DNA from: Gammaproteobacteria bacterium
Lineage (GTDB): Bacteria > Pseudomonadota > Gammaproteobacteria > Chromatiales > Chromatiaceae
Direction of reading: 5' to 3'
Assembly (NCBI GenBank): GCA_030148485.1
Contig: JASBTJ010000076.1
Span: 40,211 to 104,210, forward strand
Length of the DNA stretch: 64,000 bases
Within the stretch, counting starts at the first letter, position 1. Every line of letters starts with the position of its first letter. The notes under the pieces were generated by a model. That model saw nothing but the letters and a program-made list of their open reading frames with translations. It was not told where the DNA came from and did not search any database. This document shows, piece by piece, positions 38,139 through 48,912 of this stretch. Both the position numbers and the translations under genes were made by a program.

Positions 38139-40049
38139 TCAGGTCTTGAAGCGGCCCACCAGCTTGACCAGTGAGTCCGCATGACCGGCCAACGCCGAGC
38201 TGGAGCTGGACGTCTTCACCGCATCGGCCGCGGTCTGCTCGGCCACTTGGCTGATATTCGCGACACTCTTGTTGATGTCCTCCGCGACATGGGACTGCTG
38301 TTCAGCCGCGGTGGCGATCTGCGCACTCATCTTGGAGATGGTGTCCATGGATTGGGTGATTTCCTGCAGCACCTCGCGCACCCGATCGGCCTGCTCTTGG
38401 CTTTCCTGCGCGCGATCGGCGCTGGTCTCCATGGCCCGCACGGTATCGCCCACGCTGCCTTGCAGGCTTTCGATCATGTCGTGGATTTCCTCGGTGGACT
38501 CCTGAGTACGCCGCGCCAGGCTGCGCACCTCGTCGGCAACCACCGCAAACCCACGACCCTGCTCGCCGGCACGAGCCGCTTCGATGGCGGCATTCAGCGC
38601 CAGCAGGTTGGTTTGCTCGGCGATACCCCGGATAACGTCCAGCACGGTGCCGATCCGCGAGGTATCGGCATCTACCCGCTGCACGATCTCCGACGCGGCT
38701 TGAACCTCGGACACCAACCCGCTGATGGAGGCGACTGCGCCGGATACCACTCGCTGACCCTGCTCGGCCTGCTTCTCGGCTGTTTCGGCCGACTTGGCCG
38801 TCTCGGCGGTATTCTGTGCCACTTCGTGCACCGTGGAGGACATCTCGGTCATCGCGGTGGCAATCTGGCTGGTCTCCAGCTGCTGATTCTTGATCGAGGC
38901 ACTGGTGTGCTCTGCCGTGGTCGCCAGCTCTTCGGCAGAACTGCCCACCGAGTGCACCGATTCCGACACCTGCGACACCAGATCCCGCATGCTGCGCACA
39001 AAACGGTTGAAGGCGTCCGCCAGCATGGCGACCTCGTCCTTGCCGTCCACCGGCAACTCCTTGCTCAGGTCGCCATCGCCCTCGGCGATCTCCCGCATAT
39101 AGCGCGCGGTACGGCACAACGGGTCGACCACGTTGCGGCTGATCAGGTAGATCAGGATGCCGCCGATCAGCAGGCTGCCGATCCCCATGGCCAGCATGAC
39201 GTTGCGCATCCAATCCACTTTCTGGATATAGAAGCTGCGGTCCTTGGCCACCTGCAGCACGCCGATGGGCTTGCCGGAATAGTCCGTGATCACGTCCGCG
39301 TACACCGCCACCGGCATGCCCTTGGCTTCGGCGTGATTGATGGCCGCGCCGTTACGGATGATGTCTTGCAGTTGCGCGTCGCTGAGCAGGCTGTCCGTGC
39401 CCAGCGTGGTGGCAAAGGGCTGCATACCGCTGTCACGCTTCAGGTGCAATGCCAGGAGCACGTCGTGCTGCGCGGTGTAGTCGTCGAAGAATGCCTGACC
39501 AAACGACATCCCGAACTCCACCGACCCCTGGTGCTGGCCGTTTGCGGCGATCGGCACCATGCCGCGCACGCCCAACCCGGCCTTGCCGATCTCCAGCCCG
39601 TAGATGGGCTTGCGCGCATTATTGGTCTCCACCACGGTATGGCGGAAGCTGGACAGATCGTCGCCGAACTTGGCCGGCTTGTGCACCCGCAGGAAAGAGG
39701 TTGCCGGCGGGGTGTGGAACTGGAATTGACGTACGCCGTACTCTTTCTTCAGCTGCGCGAACCCTGGCACGAACAACTGTGCCAGGGCATCCCGGTCACC
39801 GGCGGCCATGGCATCCTGAACCTGCGGCAGACCGGCCACCAGCGCACTCATCGCCTGGGCGGCACTACCCTGCGACGCAATAGAGGCTGTCACCCCTTCG
39901 AAGATACTGGCCAGCTCGCGTTTTTCCGCATCGTCCATCAGTTGCTGAACGCTGCTATAAAGAAAACCGAACACCAGTACCGTGGCGACAATCCCGCCGC
40001 CGACGACGATGCCGACGAAACGAGGGACGATACGAATTTGTCTCAACAT
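38139..40049 (-). CDS. Methyl-accepting chemotaxis protein
   Basis: A 636-residue chemoreceptor. Membrane helix 1 (about residues 10-32, [20 protein letters not shown]) and helix 2 (about 280-305, [20 protein letters not shown]) flank a periplasmic Cache-like sensor with [20 protein letters not shown] and [16 protein letters not shown], the pattern of double-Cache domains. A HAMP domain follows, then the signalling hairpin with the conserved tip [20 protein letters not shown], where CheA/CheW bind. No C-terminal pentapeptide for CheR docking is seen. No che genes are adjacent. Ligand unknown. Confidence 0.93.
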   Translation of the reverse strand: MLRQIRIVPRFVGIVVGGGIVATVLVFGFLYSSVQQLMDDAEKRELASIFEGVTASIASQGSAAQAMSALVAGLPQVQDAMAAGDRDALAQLFVPGFAQLKKEYGVRQFQFHTPPATSFLRVHKPAKFGDDLSSFRHTVVETNNARKPIYGLEIGKAGLGVRGMVPIAANGQHQGSVEFGMSFGQAFFDDYTAQHDVLLALHLKRDSGMQPFATTLGTDSLLSDAQLQDIIRNGAAINHAEAKGMPVAVYADVITDYSGKPIGVLQVAKDRSFYIQKVDWMRNVMLAMGIGSLLIGGILIYLISRNVVDPLCRTARYMREIAEGDGDLSKELPVDGKDEVAMLADAFNRFVRSMRDLVSQVSESVHSVGSSAEELATTAEHTSASIKNQQLETSQIATAMTEMSSTVHEVAQNTAETAKSAETAEKQAEQGQRVVSGAVASISGLVSEVQAASEIVQRVDADTSRIGTVLDVIRGIAEQTNLLALNAAIEAARAGEQGRGFAVVADEVRSLARRTQESTEEIHDMIESLQGSVGDTVRAMETSADRAQESQEQADRVREVLQEITQSMDTISKMSAQIATAAEQQSHVAEDINKSVANISQVAEQTAADAVKTSSSSSALAGHADSLVKLVGRFKT

Positions 40050-40245
40050 GATCAGGAGCCCATCGCGGGAGTGAATCGTGCAAGCGATAGCGGCGGCCGC
40101 GGATTCAACTTAACCCCATTTTTACGACGGATACTCCGCCATACAACCCGCTCCCTGCGGCGCGAAAGCTTTGCCCGGCCTGGCCGCTACGGCTGCTGAT
40201 ATCCCGTCTCGCAGTGCGCAACGACGCGACACCAAGGAGCACCGA

Positions 40246-41787
40246 ATGCAAACCGCATCACCCGCCTTCACCGACCTGTTGATCAGCACGCTGGAGGTAC
40301 TGGCGGTGATCTTCATCGTCGCATTGGGCTTGCTGGTGGCGTGGGCCATCGTCATCTACGTGGTGGACGTCACCCAGACCCGCCACGCCATCCGCCGTAA
40401 TTACCCGGTGATCGGGCGGTTCCGCTATCTGCTCGAACATCTGGGCGAATTCTTCCGCCAGTATTTTTTTGCCATGGATCGGGAGGAAATGCCCTTCAAC
40501 CGAGCGCAACGTGCCTGGGTGTACCGGGCCGCCAAGGATCTCGACAACACCGTGGCTTTCGGCTCCACCCGCGACCTGAACCATACCGGCAACGTGTTGT
40601 TCGTGAATTGCCCCTTCCCCACCCTGGGCGAGGACGCGGTGCCGCCTAGCCCGGTGACCATCGGCCCCGACTGCCCCAAGCCATACACCACCAGCGGCTT
40701 GTTCCACATATCCGGCATGAGCTACGGCGCCATCTCGCGCCCTGCCGTACTGGCACTGTCCCGCGGGGCGAAAAAGGCCGGCATCTGGATGAACACCGGC
40801 GAGGGCGGCCTGTCGCCCTATCACATCGAAGGCGGTGCCGACCTGGTGTTCCAGATCTGCACCGCCAAGTTCGGCGTGCGCGACCTCAGCGGTCATCTCA
40901 GCGACGACAAGCTGCGGGAGCTGGGCGCCAACGACCAGGTGAAGATGTTCGAGATCAAACTCAGTCAAGGCGCCAAACCCGGCAAAGGCGGCATGTTACC
41001 CGGCGCCAAGGTCAGTGCCGAAATCGCCGCCATTCGCGGCCTGCAGGTGGGTCAGGATGCGTTCAGCCCCAACCGGCATCCCGACATCCGCAACTATGCC
41101 GATCTGCTGGCCATGATCGCCCAGGTGCGAACGGTGACTGGAAAGCCGGTGGGCTTCAAGACCGTCATCGGCAGCGAGGACATGCTGGACGGATTGTTCA
41201 CTGAAATTCTCAAACAAGGCATCGCCAGCGCGCCCGACTTCATCACCGTGGACGGCGCGGAAGGCGGCACGGGTGCGGCACCGATGCCGCTGATGGACGC
41301 GGTTGGCTTACCACTGCGGGAAAGCCTGCCGATCCTGGTGGACAAGCTCTGTCAGTACGGATTGCGCGATCGCGTCCGGGTGGTCGCATCGGGAAAGCTG
41401 ATCAATCCCACCGACGTCGCCTGGGCGCTGTGCGTGGGCGCGGACTTCGCCACCAGCGCCAGAGGCTTCATGTTCGCCCTCGGCTGCATCCAGGCGCTGC
41501 AATGCAACAAGAACACCTGCCCGACCGGCATCACCACCCACGACCGGAAATTGCAACGCGGTCTGGACCCTGCTGCCAAATCCGAACGGGTCGCCCATTA
41601 CGCCCAACACATGCTGACCGAGGTGGGCATGATCGCCCACGCCTGTGGCGTGCGCTCGCCTCGCGAGTTGGGACGCAGCCACGCCCGGGTGGTGACGGAA
41701 ACCGGCTTGTCGCTATCGCTGGCGCGACTTTACCCGCCGGTGCAAGGCGTGCGGGACATGTCGGGCAGCAAGGACCGCGAGGCCTGA
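40246..41787 (+). CDS. FMN-binding glutamate synthase-like protein with N-terminal membrane segment
   Basis: A 513-residue stand-alone version of the glutamate synthase alpha-subunit synthase domain. It has one N-terminal hydrophobic helix (ISTLEVLAVIFIVALGLLVA), the FMN-barrel block FHISGMSYGAISRPAVLALS, GEGGLSPYHIEGGADLVFQI, VDGAEGGTGAAPMPLMDAVG, and the Fe-S cysteines in CIQALQCNKNTCPTGITTHD. It lacks the N-terminal glutaminase domain of GltB, so it cannot use glutamine by itself; it might use ammonia or have another substrate. Start ATG 40246 follows AAGGAGC five bases upstream. It stands alone, convergent to ptsP. Confidence 0.85.
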   Translation: MQTASPAFTDLLISTLEVLAVIFIVALGLLVAWAIVIYVVDVTQTRHAIRRNYPVIGRFRYLLEHLGEFFRQYFFAMDREEMPFNRAQRAWVYRAAKDLDNTVAFGSTRDLNHTGNVLFVNCPFPTLGEDAVPPSPVTIGPDCPKPYTTSGLFHISGMSYGAISRPAVLALSRGAKKAGIWMNTGEGGLSPYHIEGGADLVFQICTAKFGVRDLSGHLSDDKLRELGANDQVKMFEIKLSQGAKPGKGGMLPGAKVSAEIAAIRGLQVGQDAFSPNRHPDIRNYADLLAMIAQVRTVTGKPVGFKTVIGSEDMLDGLFTEILKQGIASAPDFITVDGAEGGTGAAPMPLMDAVGLPLRESLPILVDKLCQYGLRDRVRVVASGKLINPTDVAWALCVGADFATSARGFMFALGCIQALQCNKNTCPTGITTHDRKLQRGLDPAAKSERVAHYAQHMLTEVGMIAHACGVRSPRELGRSHARVVTETGLSLSLARLYPPVQGVRDMSGSKDREA

Positions 41788-41792
41788 CCCGC

Positions 41793-44057
41793 TCACTTGC
41801 CCGGTCGGTACAACCCGCCCAGACCGATCTTGTCCAGATTCGCCTCCATGAAGGCGCGAATCTGCGACGCGCTTTCCATGCGTAGCGCCGCCTTCAGCCA
41901 CTGGCGCGCGCGAGCGCGACTGATACTACGCAACACCCATTTCACCTTGAGCAGACTGCCGGCACTCATCGACAGGCTGTCCACGCCCATGCCGATCAAC
42001 AGCGCGGTCGCCAGCGGATTGCCGGCCAGCTCGCCGCAAACCCCGACCGGCTTGCCGTGCGCATGCGCCCCCTTCACCACCTGATCCACGGCACGTAACA
42101 CCGCCGGATGTAGATCGTCGTAGATCTCGGCCACGCTGGGATTGTTACGATCCACCGCCAGCAGATACTGGGTCAGGTCGTTGGTGCCGATGGAGAGGAA
42201 ATCCACCCGCCGTGCCAGCTCTTCGACCTGATAAACCGCCGACGGCACCTCCACCATGACCCCGACCGGCGGCATATCCACCACGAAGCCTTCGTCCAGC
42301 AACTCGTCATGGGCCTGTTGGATCAGCAATTGCAGCTCGTCCACCTCGGTGACCGAGGTGATCATCGGCAACATGATTTGCAGGTTGTTGAAGTTTGCCG
42401 AGGCCCGCAGCATGGCGCGTACCTGGGTCAGGAATATCTCCGGGTGATCGAGGGAGATACGCACCCCACGCCAGCCGAGAAACGGGTTGGATTCGACCAC
42501 CGGGAAATACGGCAGCGGCTTGTCGCCGCCGATGTCCAAGGTACGCAGAATCACCGGCCGTGGCGCAAACGATTCCAGTACCCGCTCATAGTTGGCGGTC
42601 TGCACACCCTCGCCGGGAAAGCGATCACGGATCATGAACGGCACCTCGGTGCGATACAGCCCCACGCCCTGGGCCTCGTCGATGGCCTGACTGCCCACCT
42701 CGTTCACCAGCCCGGTGTTGAGCAGCAGCGGTACTTCGATACCGTCCAGGGTTTCCGCCGCCAGTCCGCGCAAGGCGTCCAACTCGGCGGACAGTTCCCG
42801 CTCTTCGCCGACCAGCCGCTCGTATTCCGCCAGCACCGCCGGCGGCGGCGCGACATAGACCCGACCGCGATAGCCGTCGACGATCAGCTGCCGCCCCTCC
42901 ACCCGGCTCACCGGCAGGTCGGTCACACCCATGACGGCCGGCACGCCCATCCCGCGCGCCAGGATCGCCACGTGCGACGAACTGGATCCGCTGGCCGCCA
43001 CCACGCCGGCCAACCGTTCCCGCGGCACCTCGGCGAGCTGCACGGCACTGACCTCGTCGCCGACCAGGATGGTCCGCTCGGGGAACTCGGGCGGCGTCAC
43101 ATCCTCGCTTTGCAGATGCATCAGGATGCGCCGCCCCAGGTCACGTACGTCCGACGCCCGCTCGCGCAGATAGATGTCTTCCATGGCGTCGAATACCGCC
43201 GCATGCGCGGCGATGGTGTGCCGCAAGGCGCCAGGGGCCCAGATCCCGGTGCGGATGCGCTCGATGGTGTGTTCCACCAACATGTCGCTGGCCAGCATCA
43301 GCAACAGGGCGTCGAACAAGGCGTGGTCCTCGGCGGGCAAGGTATCGGCAAGCTGATCCTTGAGACGCCGCAGGTCCTGCTCCACGGCGGCGACCGCGGC
43401 ACGGAATTTGGTCTCTTCGGCCTGGGGGTCCTCCGCCGGGCGATCGGGCACGGCATCCAGATCCGCCAGGCGATAGGCCACCACCGCCTGTCCGATGACC
43501 ACACCGGAACTGGATGCCCGGCCCTCCAGGAAACGGTTCAGACGCTCGTCGGACGACGCCAGGGCGGTCAGCTCGCAGCTGGCCCGGGCGTGGGTGATGG
43601 CACCGGCCAACTGGGCGGCCAGGGTGAACAGAAAGGTGACTTCGTCGTCGCTGAATTCCCGAGGCTGCCGTTGGCGCACCACCAGCACGCCGAGCACGCG
43701 ACGATTCTGGATGATCGGCACCCCCAGGAAACCCCGGTACTCGGTCTCGCCGGTTTCGGTCACGCGCAAATAGCGCGGGTGACCCGGTGCGTCCGCCAGG
43801 TTGAGCGGCTCGGCCCGCTCGGTGACCAGCCCGATCAGCCCCCGACCGAGTGGCAAGGTCACCTTGCCGACGGCCTCCTGGCGCAGCCCATCGGTGGCTT
43901 TCAGGACATGGGTGCGGGCATCGAAGTCCGTCAAGTAGACCGAGCAGACATCCGCCCCCACGGCCTGCTTCACGCCGGACACGATCATCTGCAGCGCCCC
44001 TTCCAGATCGGGCGCGCCGTTGACGTCGTTGACGATGCGATGCAGCGTATCGAGCAC
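41793..44057 (-). CDS. ptsP: Nitrogen-PTS phosphoenolpyruvate-protein phosphotransferase PtsP
   Basis: PtsP starts the nitrogen-related PTS by transferring phosphate from PEP to NPr. The 754-residue protein has an N-terminal GAF domain (about residues 1-165), then enzyme I: the linker helix region, phosphohistidine in SGSSSSHVAILARGMGVPAV, and the PEP-binding barrel with LYRTEVPFMIRDRFP, LRTLDIGGDKPLPYF and SIGTNDLTQYLLAVDRNN. GVCGELAGNP holds the catalytic Cys. It is followed upstream by rppH, the conserved nudH-ptsP pair. Confidence 0.96.
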   Translation of the reverse strand: MLDTLHRIVNDVNGAPDLEGALQMIVSGVKQAVGADVCSVYLTDFDARTHVLKATDGLRQEAVGKVTLPLGRGLIGLVTERAEPLNLADAPGHPRYLRVTETGETEYRGFLGVPIIQNRRVLGVLVVRQRQPREFSDDEVTFLFTLAAQLAGAITHARASCELTALASSDERLNRFLEGRASSSGVVIGQAVVAYRLADLDAVPDRPAEDPQAEETKFRAAVAAVEQDLRRLKDQLADTLPAEDHALFDALLLMLASDMLVEHTIERIRTGIWAPGALRHTIAAHAAVFDAMEDIYLRERASDVRDLGRRILMHLQSEDVTPPEFPERTILVGDEVSAVQLAEVPRERLAGVVAASGSSSSHVAILARGMGVPAVMGVTDLPVSRVEGRQLIVDGYRGRVYVAPPPAVLAEYERLVGEERELSAELDALRGLAAETLDGIEVPLLLNTGLVNEVGSQAIDEAQGVGLYRTEVPFMIRDRFPGEGVQTANYERVLESFAPRPVILRTLDIGGDKPLPYFPVVESNPFLGWRGVRISLDHPEIFLTQVRAMLRASANFNNLQIMLPMITSVTEVDELQLLIQQAHDELLDEGFVVDMPPVGVMVEVPSAVYQVEELARRVDFLSIGTNDLTQYLLAVDRNNPSVAEIYDDLHPAVLRAVDQVVKGAHAHGKPVGVCGELAGNPLATALLIGMGVDSLSMSAGSLLKVKWVLRSISRARARQWLKAALRMESASQIRAFMEANLDKIGLGGLYRPGK

Positions 44058-44103
44058 GAAAACCGGCTCCTAGATAGCGACCTGGGCCCGGTCACGAGGC
44101 CGG

Positions 44104-44628
44104 TCAGCGCCTGTTCTGACGCGCCAGTTTCGGCATATCCCGGACCGGCGTACCGTCCGGAAACACCAGGGGCGCGAGTTCCCGTAGCGCACGTTCGTAC
44201 ACCCGGCGTTTGAAATAGACCACTTCGCGCAACGGCTGCCAGTACTTCACCCAACGCCAATGGTCGAACTCGGGTTTGGCGCAATCGTCCAGGCAGAAGT
44301 CGCTTTCCGCGCACAGCACCCGCAACATGAACCAGCGTTGCTTCTGGCCGATACAGACCGGGTGAGAATTGCGCCGAATGAACCGCTTGGGCAGCCGGTA
44401 GCGCAACCAGCGGTCTGTGCAGCCGAGAATCTCCACCTGGGTGGGCTCCAGACCGACTTCCTCGCGCAACTCCCGATACATGGCCTGCTCCGGCGATTCA
44501 TCGGACTTGATGCCACCCTGGGGAAACTGCCAGGAGTTCTGACCCACCCGCCGGCCCCAGAAGAGCTGCTGGCGGTCATTACACAGGATGATGCCCACGT
44601 TCGGGCGAAAACCATCGGAGTCGATCAC
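44104..44628 (-). CDS. rppH: RNA pyrophosphohydrolase
   Basis: RppH removes pyrophosphate from mRNA 5' ends and starts RNase E decay. The 174-residue protein opens [20 protein letters not shown], has [17 protein letters not shown] leading into a complete Nudix box ([13 protein letters not shown]), then [19 protein letters not shown]. Its length and neighbours (ptsP just downstream, 46 bases) agree with gammaproteobacterial rppH. Confidence 0.96.
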   Translation of the reverse strand: MIDSDGFRPNVGIILCNDRQQLFWGRRVGQNSWQFPQGGIKSDESPEQAMYRELREEVGLEPTQVEILGCTDRWLRYRLPKRFIRRNSHPVCIGQKQRWFMLRVLCAESDFCLDDCAKPEFDHWRWVKYWQPLREVVYFKRRVYERALRELAPLVFPDGTPVRDMPKLARQNRR

Positions 44629-44774
44629 GGTACAGACCGTAAAGCATGCTGACAGATCGATTTTTTCATATTCGCGACAGCGGCCGCAACCAGCAATCGC
44701 CTGTGGATAAGTCTCGTACGACCGGATTTTCCGGTATCATCGCCCTCCACGCAGCGACCTAACACCGAGATCCG

Positions 44775-45461
44775 ATGGCCTTAGCCCTGTTCGACCTGGA
44801 CAACACCCTGCTCGCCGGGGATTCCGACTATCTGTGGGGGGTGTTTCTCGGCGAGATCGGGGTCGTGGATGCTGACCACTACGAGTCCATCAACCAGCGC
44901 TTCTACGACGAATACAAGGCCGGCACGCTGGACATCATGGCGTTCCTGGCATTTTCACTGAAGCCCCTCGCCGACAACGACCCCGCCGACCTACGCACCT
45001 GGCGCGAGCGCTTCCTGGCGGAAAAGATCGAACCCCTGATCACGCGGGCCGCCGAATCCCTGGTCGCACGACACCGCCGCGCCGGCGACACCCTGCTGAT
45101 CATCACCGCCACCAACAGCTTTGTCACGGCACCCATTGCCGCGCGTTTCGGTATCGAACACCTGATCGCCACCGAACCCGAGCAGGTGGACGGTCGCTAC
45201 ACCGGCCGGGTGGCTGGCACACCGAGTTTCCGCGAGGGCAAGGTCGAACGCCTGACCCACTGGTTGGCGGCGCACCAACACGATCTGACAGACGCCAGCT
45301 TCTACAGCGACTCGCACAACGACCTGCCGCTGCTCGAACGGGTGCCCCGTCCGGTTGCCGTCGATCCGGACCCGTTGCTATTGGATCATGCCAAGGCACA
45401 CCACTGGCCGGTCATCAGCCTGCGGGACACCGAGCATGAGGCCGACGCACCCACTGCGTGA
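44775..45461 (+). CDS. HAD-IB family phosphatase (SerB-like)
   Basis: A 228-residue haloacid-dehalogenase hydrolase. Motif I is ALFDLDNTLLAGDSD with nucleophile and acid/base Asp residues, motif II is TLLIITATNSF, motif III Lys is in FREGKVERL and motif IV is FYSDSHNDLPLLE. This is the HAD-IB subtype annotated as phosphoserine or histidinol-phosphate phosphatase-like; the substrate cannot be decided from sequence. It overlaps the following permease gene by 26 bases. Confidence 0.85.
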   Translation: MALALFDLDNTLLAGDSDYLWGVFLGEIGVVDADHYESINQRFYDEYKAGTLDIMAFLAFSLKPLADNDPADLRTWRERFLAEKIEPLITRAAESLVARHRRAGDTLLIITATNSFVTAPIAARFGIEHLIATEPEQVDGRYTGRVAGTPSFREGKVERLTHWLAAHQHDLTDASFYSDSHNDLPLLERVPRPVAVDPDPLLLDHAKAHHWPVISLRDTEHEADAPTA

Positions 45462-46425
45462 GCGAGGCCTGCCGCGACTGGGGCTGCTGCTGCTCGCGGC
45501 GCTCGTCAGTATCGCCTTTGCGCTGACCACCGGCTCTCTGGAGCTCCCGCTGCTCGACTGGCTACGAGCCATCGCCAACCCGGGCGCGGATCTGGCCAGT
45601 CGCGTGCTCTGGGAATTGCGGCTGCCGCGGGCCTTCACCGCCTTTGCCGTCGGCGGGCTGCTTGGCCTGGCCGGCGCGCTCATGCAGGTGCTGCTGCGCA
45701 ACCCGCTGGGCGATCCGTACGTGTTGGGCGTGTCGGGCGGTGCCGCGTTCGCGGTATTGCTGGCGATGCTGGCCGGCCTGCCGGCGCTGTGGCTCACGCC
45801 GGTGGCCTTCGGCGGGGCCTTGGCATCCACGCTGCTGGTTTTCGCCCTGGCACGCGCCGGCCAGAGCCTGTTGCTGACCGGCGTGGTGGTGGCCGCCGGC
45901 TGGGGCGCCGGGATCAGTTTCGCACTCAGCACCAGCCCACCGATACAACTGCCCGGCATGTTGTTCTGGTTGATGGGCGACCTGTCCGGCGCGCCGGCCC
46001 CGCGGCTGAGCGCCACGGCGCTGCTGATCGTCCTGGTGGCGGCGCTGCCACTGGCCCGAGCGCTGAACCTGCTTGGGCGGGGAGAACTGGCCGCGGCCAG
46101 CCTGGGTGTGACCACGTCGCGCCTGCGTTGGCAGGTCTACGGGCTGGCGTCCCTGGCGACCGGCGTGGCGGTGAGCATCGCTGGGAGCATCGGTTTTGTC
46201 GGCCTGATCGCACCGCATCTGGTGCGCATGCTGGCCGGCAGCGATCACCGTGTGGTGCTGCCCGGCAGCGTGCTGCTCGGCGGTGCCCTGCTGGTGTTTG
46301 CGGACACCCTGGCGCGCACCCTGCTGGCACCCCTGCAGCTGCCGGTGGGCGTGCTCACCGCCTTGCTGGGCGTGCCGATCTTTTTGTGGCTGCTACGTCG
46401 CACCACGGCAGGGGGGCGCCGATGA
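45436..46425 (+). CDS. BtuC/FecCD-family ABC transporter permease
   Basis: A 329-residue permease of the vitamin B12/ferric siderophore importer class. About nine to ten hydrophobic helices are visible. LPRAFTAFAVGGLLGLAGAL and MQVLLRNPLGDPYVLGVSGG are the FecCD N-terminal signature, and GSIGFVGLIAPHLVRMLAGS is the ATPase-coupling motif. The ATG at 45436 is preferred because the protein then starts just before helix one. A four-base overlap joins it to its ATPase gene. No periplasmic binding protein is nearby, so B12 versus siderophore is open. Confidence 0.9.
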   Translation: MRPTHPLRERGLPRLGLLLLAALVSIAFALTTGSLELPLLDWLRAIANPGADLASRVLWELRLPRAFTAFAVGGLLGLAGALMQVLLRNPLGDPYVLGVSGGAAFAVLLAMLAGLPALWLTPVAFGGALASTLLVFALARAGQSLLLTGVVVAAGWGAGISFALSTSPPIQLPGMLFWLMGDLSGAPAPRLSATALLIVLVAALPLARALNLLGRGELAAASLGVTTSRLRWQVYGLASLATGVAVSIAGSIGFVGLIAPHLVRMLAGSDHRVVLPGSVLLGGALLVFADTLARTLLAPLQLPVGVLTALLGVPIFLWLLRRTTAGGRR

Positions 46426-47201
46426 CCGTGCTGCTTCAGGCGACGGCGTTGACCCTGGGGATAGCGGATCGCGCCTTGGTCAACGACCTGGAGCTGACCA
46501 TCCGAACAGGCGAGCGCTGGGCGGTGCTGGGCCCCAATGGCAGCGGCAAGACCACCCTGCTGCATACGCTGGCGGGGTTGCGTGCGGTGCAGCACGGTGA
46601 GGTCGGCTGGCGGGGGCAGGCGCTGTCCGGCATTCCCCGGCGCAGGCTGTCCTGTCAGCTGGGCCTGCTGCTGCAGGACGACCCCACCAGCTTTCCGGCC
46701 ACCGTGCTGGAGTCGGTGCTGACCGGACGCTTTCCCCATCTGGGCCCCTTCGGCTGGGAAAGCAATAGCGACCTGCAACTGGCCGAACAGGCGCTGGCGG
46801 ACGTTGACCTTGCCGGCCTCTCGGGCCGGGACGTCGCATCACTGTCCGGCGGCGAACGCCGGCGCCTGGCCATCGCCACCCTGCTGGCCCAGGCCCCGAC
46901 CCTGGCCCTCCTGGACGAACCGACCAACCACCTGGACCTGCGCCATCAAACCCAACTGATGAGCCTGCTCGGCGCACGCTTCGGCGATGCCGAGCACGCT
47001 CTGCTGGCGGTGCTGCACGACCCGACGCTGGCGTTGCGCCACTGCAGTCATGCGCTACTGTTGCCCGGAAACGGGAGCTGGCACGCCGGTCAAGCGGACC
47101 ACATGCTCACCGCCCAAAGGCTATCGGAGCTGTATGGGCAACCGTTGCAGCTGGTGCAACAGGACGGATTGCGCGCCTTCGTTCCCGGGGCCGGCGACTG
47201 A
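46422..47201 (+). CDS. BtuD/FepC-family ABC transporter ATPase
   Basis: A 259-residue ATPase. Walker A is GPNGSGKTTLLHTLAGL, the Q loop LLLQDDPTSFPATVLESVL, the signature SLSGGERRRLAIATLLAQAP and Walker B TLALLDEPTNHLDL. It is coupled to the preceding permease by an ATGA overlap. The frame is open far upstream inside the permease, but only the ATG at 46422 gives a normal ATPase N-terminus. Its stop abuts the convergent sigma-54 activator gene. Confidence 0.93.
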   Translation: MTVLLQATALTLGIADRALVNDLELTIRTGERWAVLGPNGSGKTTLLHTLAGLRAVQHGEVGWRGQALSGIPRRRLSCQLGLLLQDDPTSFPATVLESVLTGRFPHLGPFGWESNSDLQLAEQALADVDLAGLSGRDVASLSGGERRRLAIATLLAQAPTLALLDEPTNHLDLRHQTQLMSLLGARFGDAEHALLAVLHDPTLALRHCSHALLLPGNGSWHAGQADHMLTAQRLSELYGQPLQLVQQDGLRAFVPGAGD

Positions 47202-48581
<1,380 letters not shown>

Positions 48582-48603
48582 CGCCGCTCCAGGCGTTTCA
48601 ACC

Positions 48604-48621
48604 GTTGCAGATCAGTGCAAC
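48604..48621. promoter_or_regulatory. Palindromic upstream activator site 1
   Basis: GTTGCAGATCAGTGCAAC is a 6-bp inverted repeat with six-base spacer, centred about 170 bases upstream of the predicted start of the divergent sigma-54 transcript and just upstream of the activator gene. It shares the half-site GTTGC/GCAAC with site 2. Confidence 0.55.
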
Positions 48622-48697
48622 ATAACGGATTTCCCCAACAACACAATGTTAATCAAAGATTTTTTCTGGGAACAACGGTATGCATGCTATCGCAGGC

Positions 48698-48712
48698 GTT
48701 GCATGACGCAAC
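48698..48712. promoter_or_regulatory. Palindromic upstream activator site 2
   Basis: GTTGCATGACGCAAC is a 5-bp inverted repeat with five-base spacer, centred about 79 bases upstream of the predicted transcription start, a usual distance for sigma-54 enhancer binding. The half-sites equal those of site 1. Confidence 0.55.
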
Positions 48713-48739
48713 ATCAGTTACCTGAGGGCGCGGCAATCA

Positions 48740-48752
48740 AATCAAAGACTTG
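48740..48752 (+). promoter_or_regulatory. IHF consensus site
   Basis: AATCAAAGACTTG matches the IHF consensus WATCARnnnnTTR exactly and lies between activator site 2 and the -24 element, where IHF bends DNA in many sigma-54 promoters. Confidence 0.5.
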
Positions 48753-48757
48753 TAAAA

Positions 48758-48773
48758 TGGCATACGGATTGCA
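48758..48773 (+). promoter_or_regulatory. Sigma-54 promoter (-24/-12)
   Basis: TGGCATACGGATTGCA fits TGGCACGnnnnTTGCW with GG at 48759-48760 and GC at 48771-48772, ten bases apart. Only the C and G after TGGCA differ. Transcription is expected to start near 48784 on the plus strand. Confidence 0.75.
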
Positions 48774-48783
48774 TTTTTGCTCG

Positions 48784-48912
48784 GAGCCCAACGGCCGGAT
48801 TCGGATTCGTCCCCGTGATGTCGGTCGGTGGGCTGGTAGTACCTCTGGGGGTATGGCTGGTTCTGGCCCCGACCGGTCGCACCGACGAAATGCTCTAGGG
48901 GCCATTTTTTTT
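48784..48912 (+). ncRNA. Predicted sigma-54-dependent small transcript with intrinsic terminator
   Basis: From the predicted start near 48784 the transcript would run about 129 nt to a Rho-independent terminator: TGGCCCC (48864-48870), a 27-base loop, GGGGCCA (48898-48904), then eight T (48905-48912). The promoter, IHF site and activator sites are directly upstream and the activator gene is divergent. This recalls systems in which an enhancer-binding protein drives a regulatory small RNA (LuxO-Qrr, CbrB-CrcZ), but no sequence similarity to those RNAs is claimed. The 5' boundary is inferred from promoter spacing. The region also holds a 26-codon reading frame, so it may instead be a small mRNA. 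Confidence 0.6.
48818..48898 (+). CDS. Possible 26-residue hydrophobic peptide within the sigma-54 transcript
   Basis: ATG at 48818 opens a 26-codon frame, MSVGGLVVPLGVWLVLAPTG followed by RTDEML, whose stop TAG (48896-48898) lies at the edge of the terminator stem. Residues 3-18 could cross a membrane. No good Shine-Dalgarno precedes the ATG (CCCCGTG), which argues against it. The fit inside the transcript and before the terminator is the only support. Confidence 0.3.
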   Translation: MSVGGLVVPLGVWLVLAPTGRTDEML

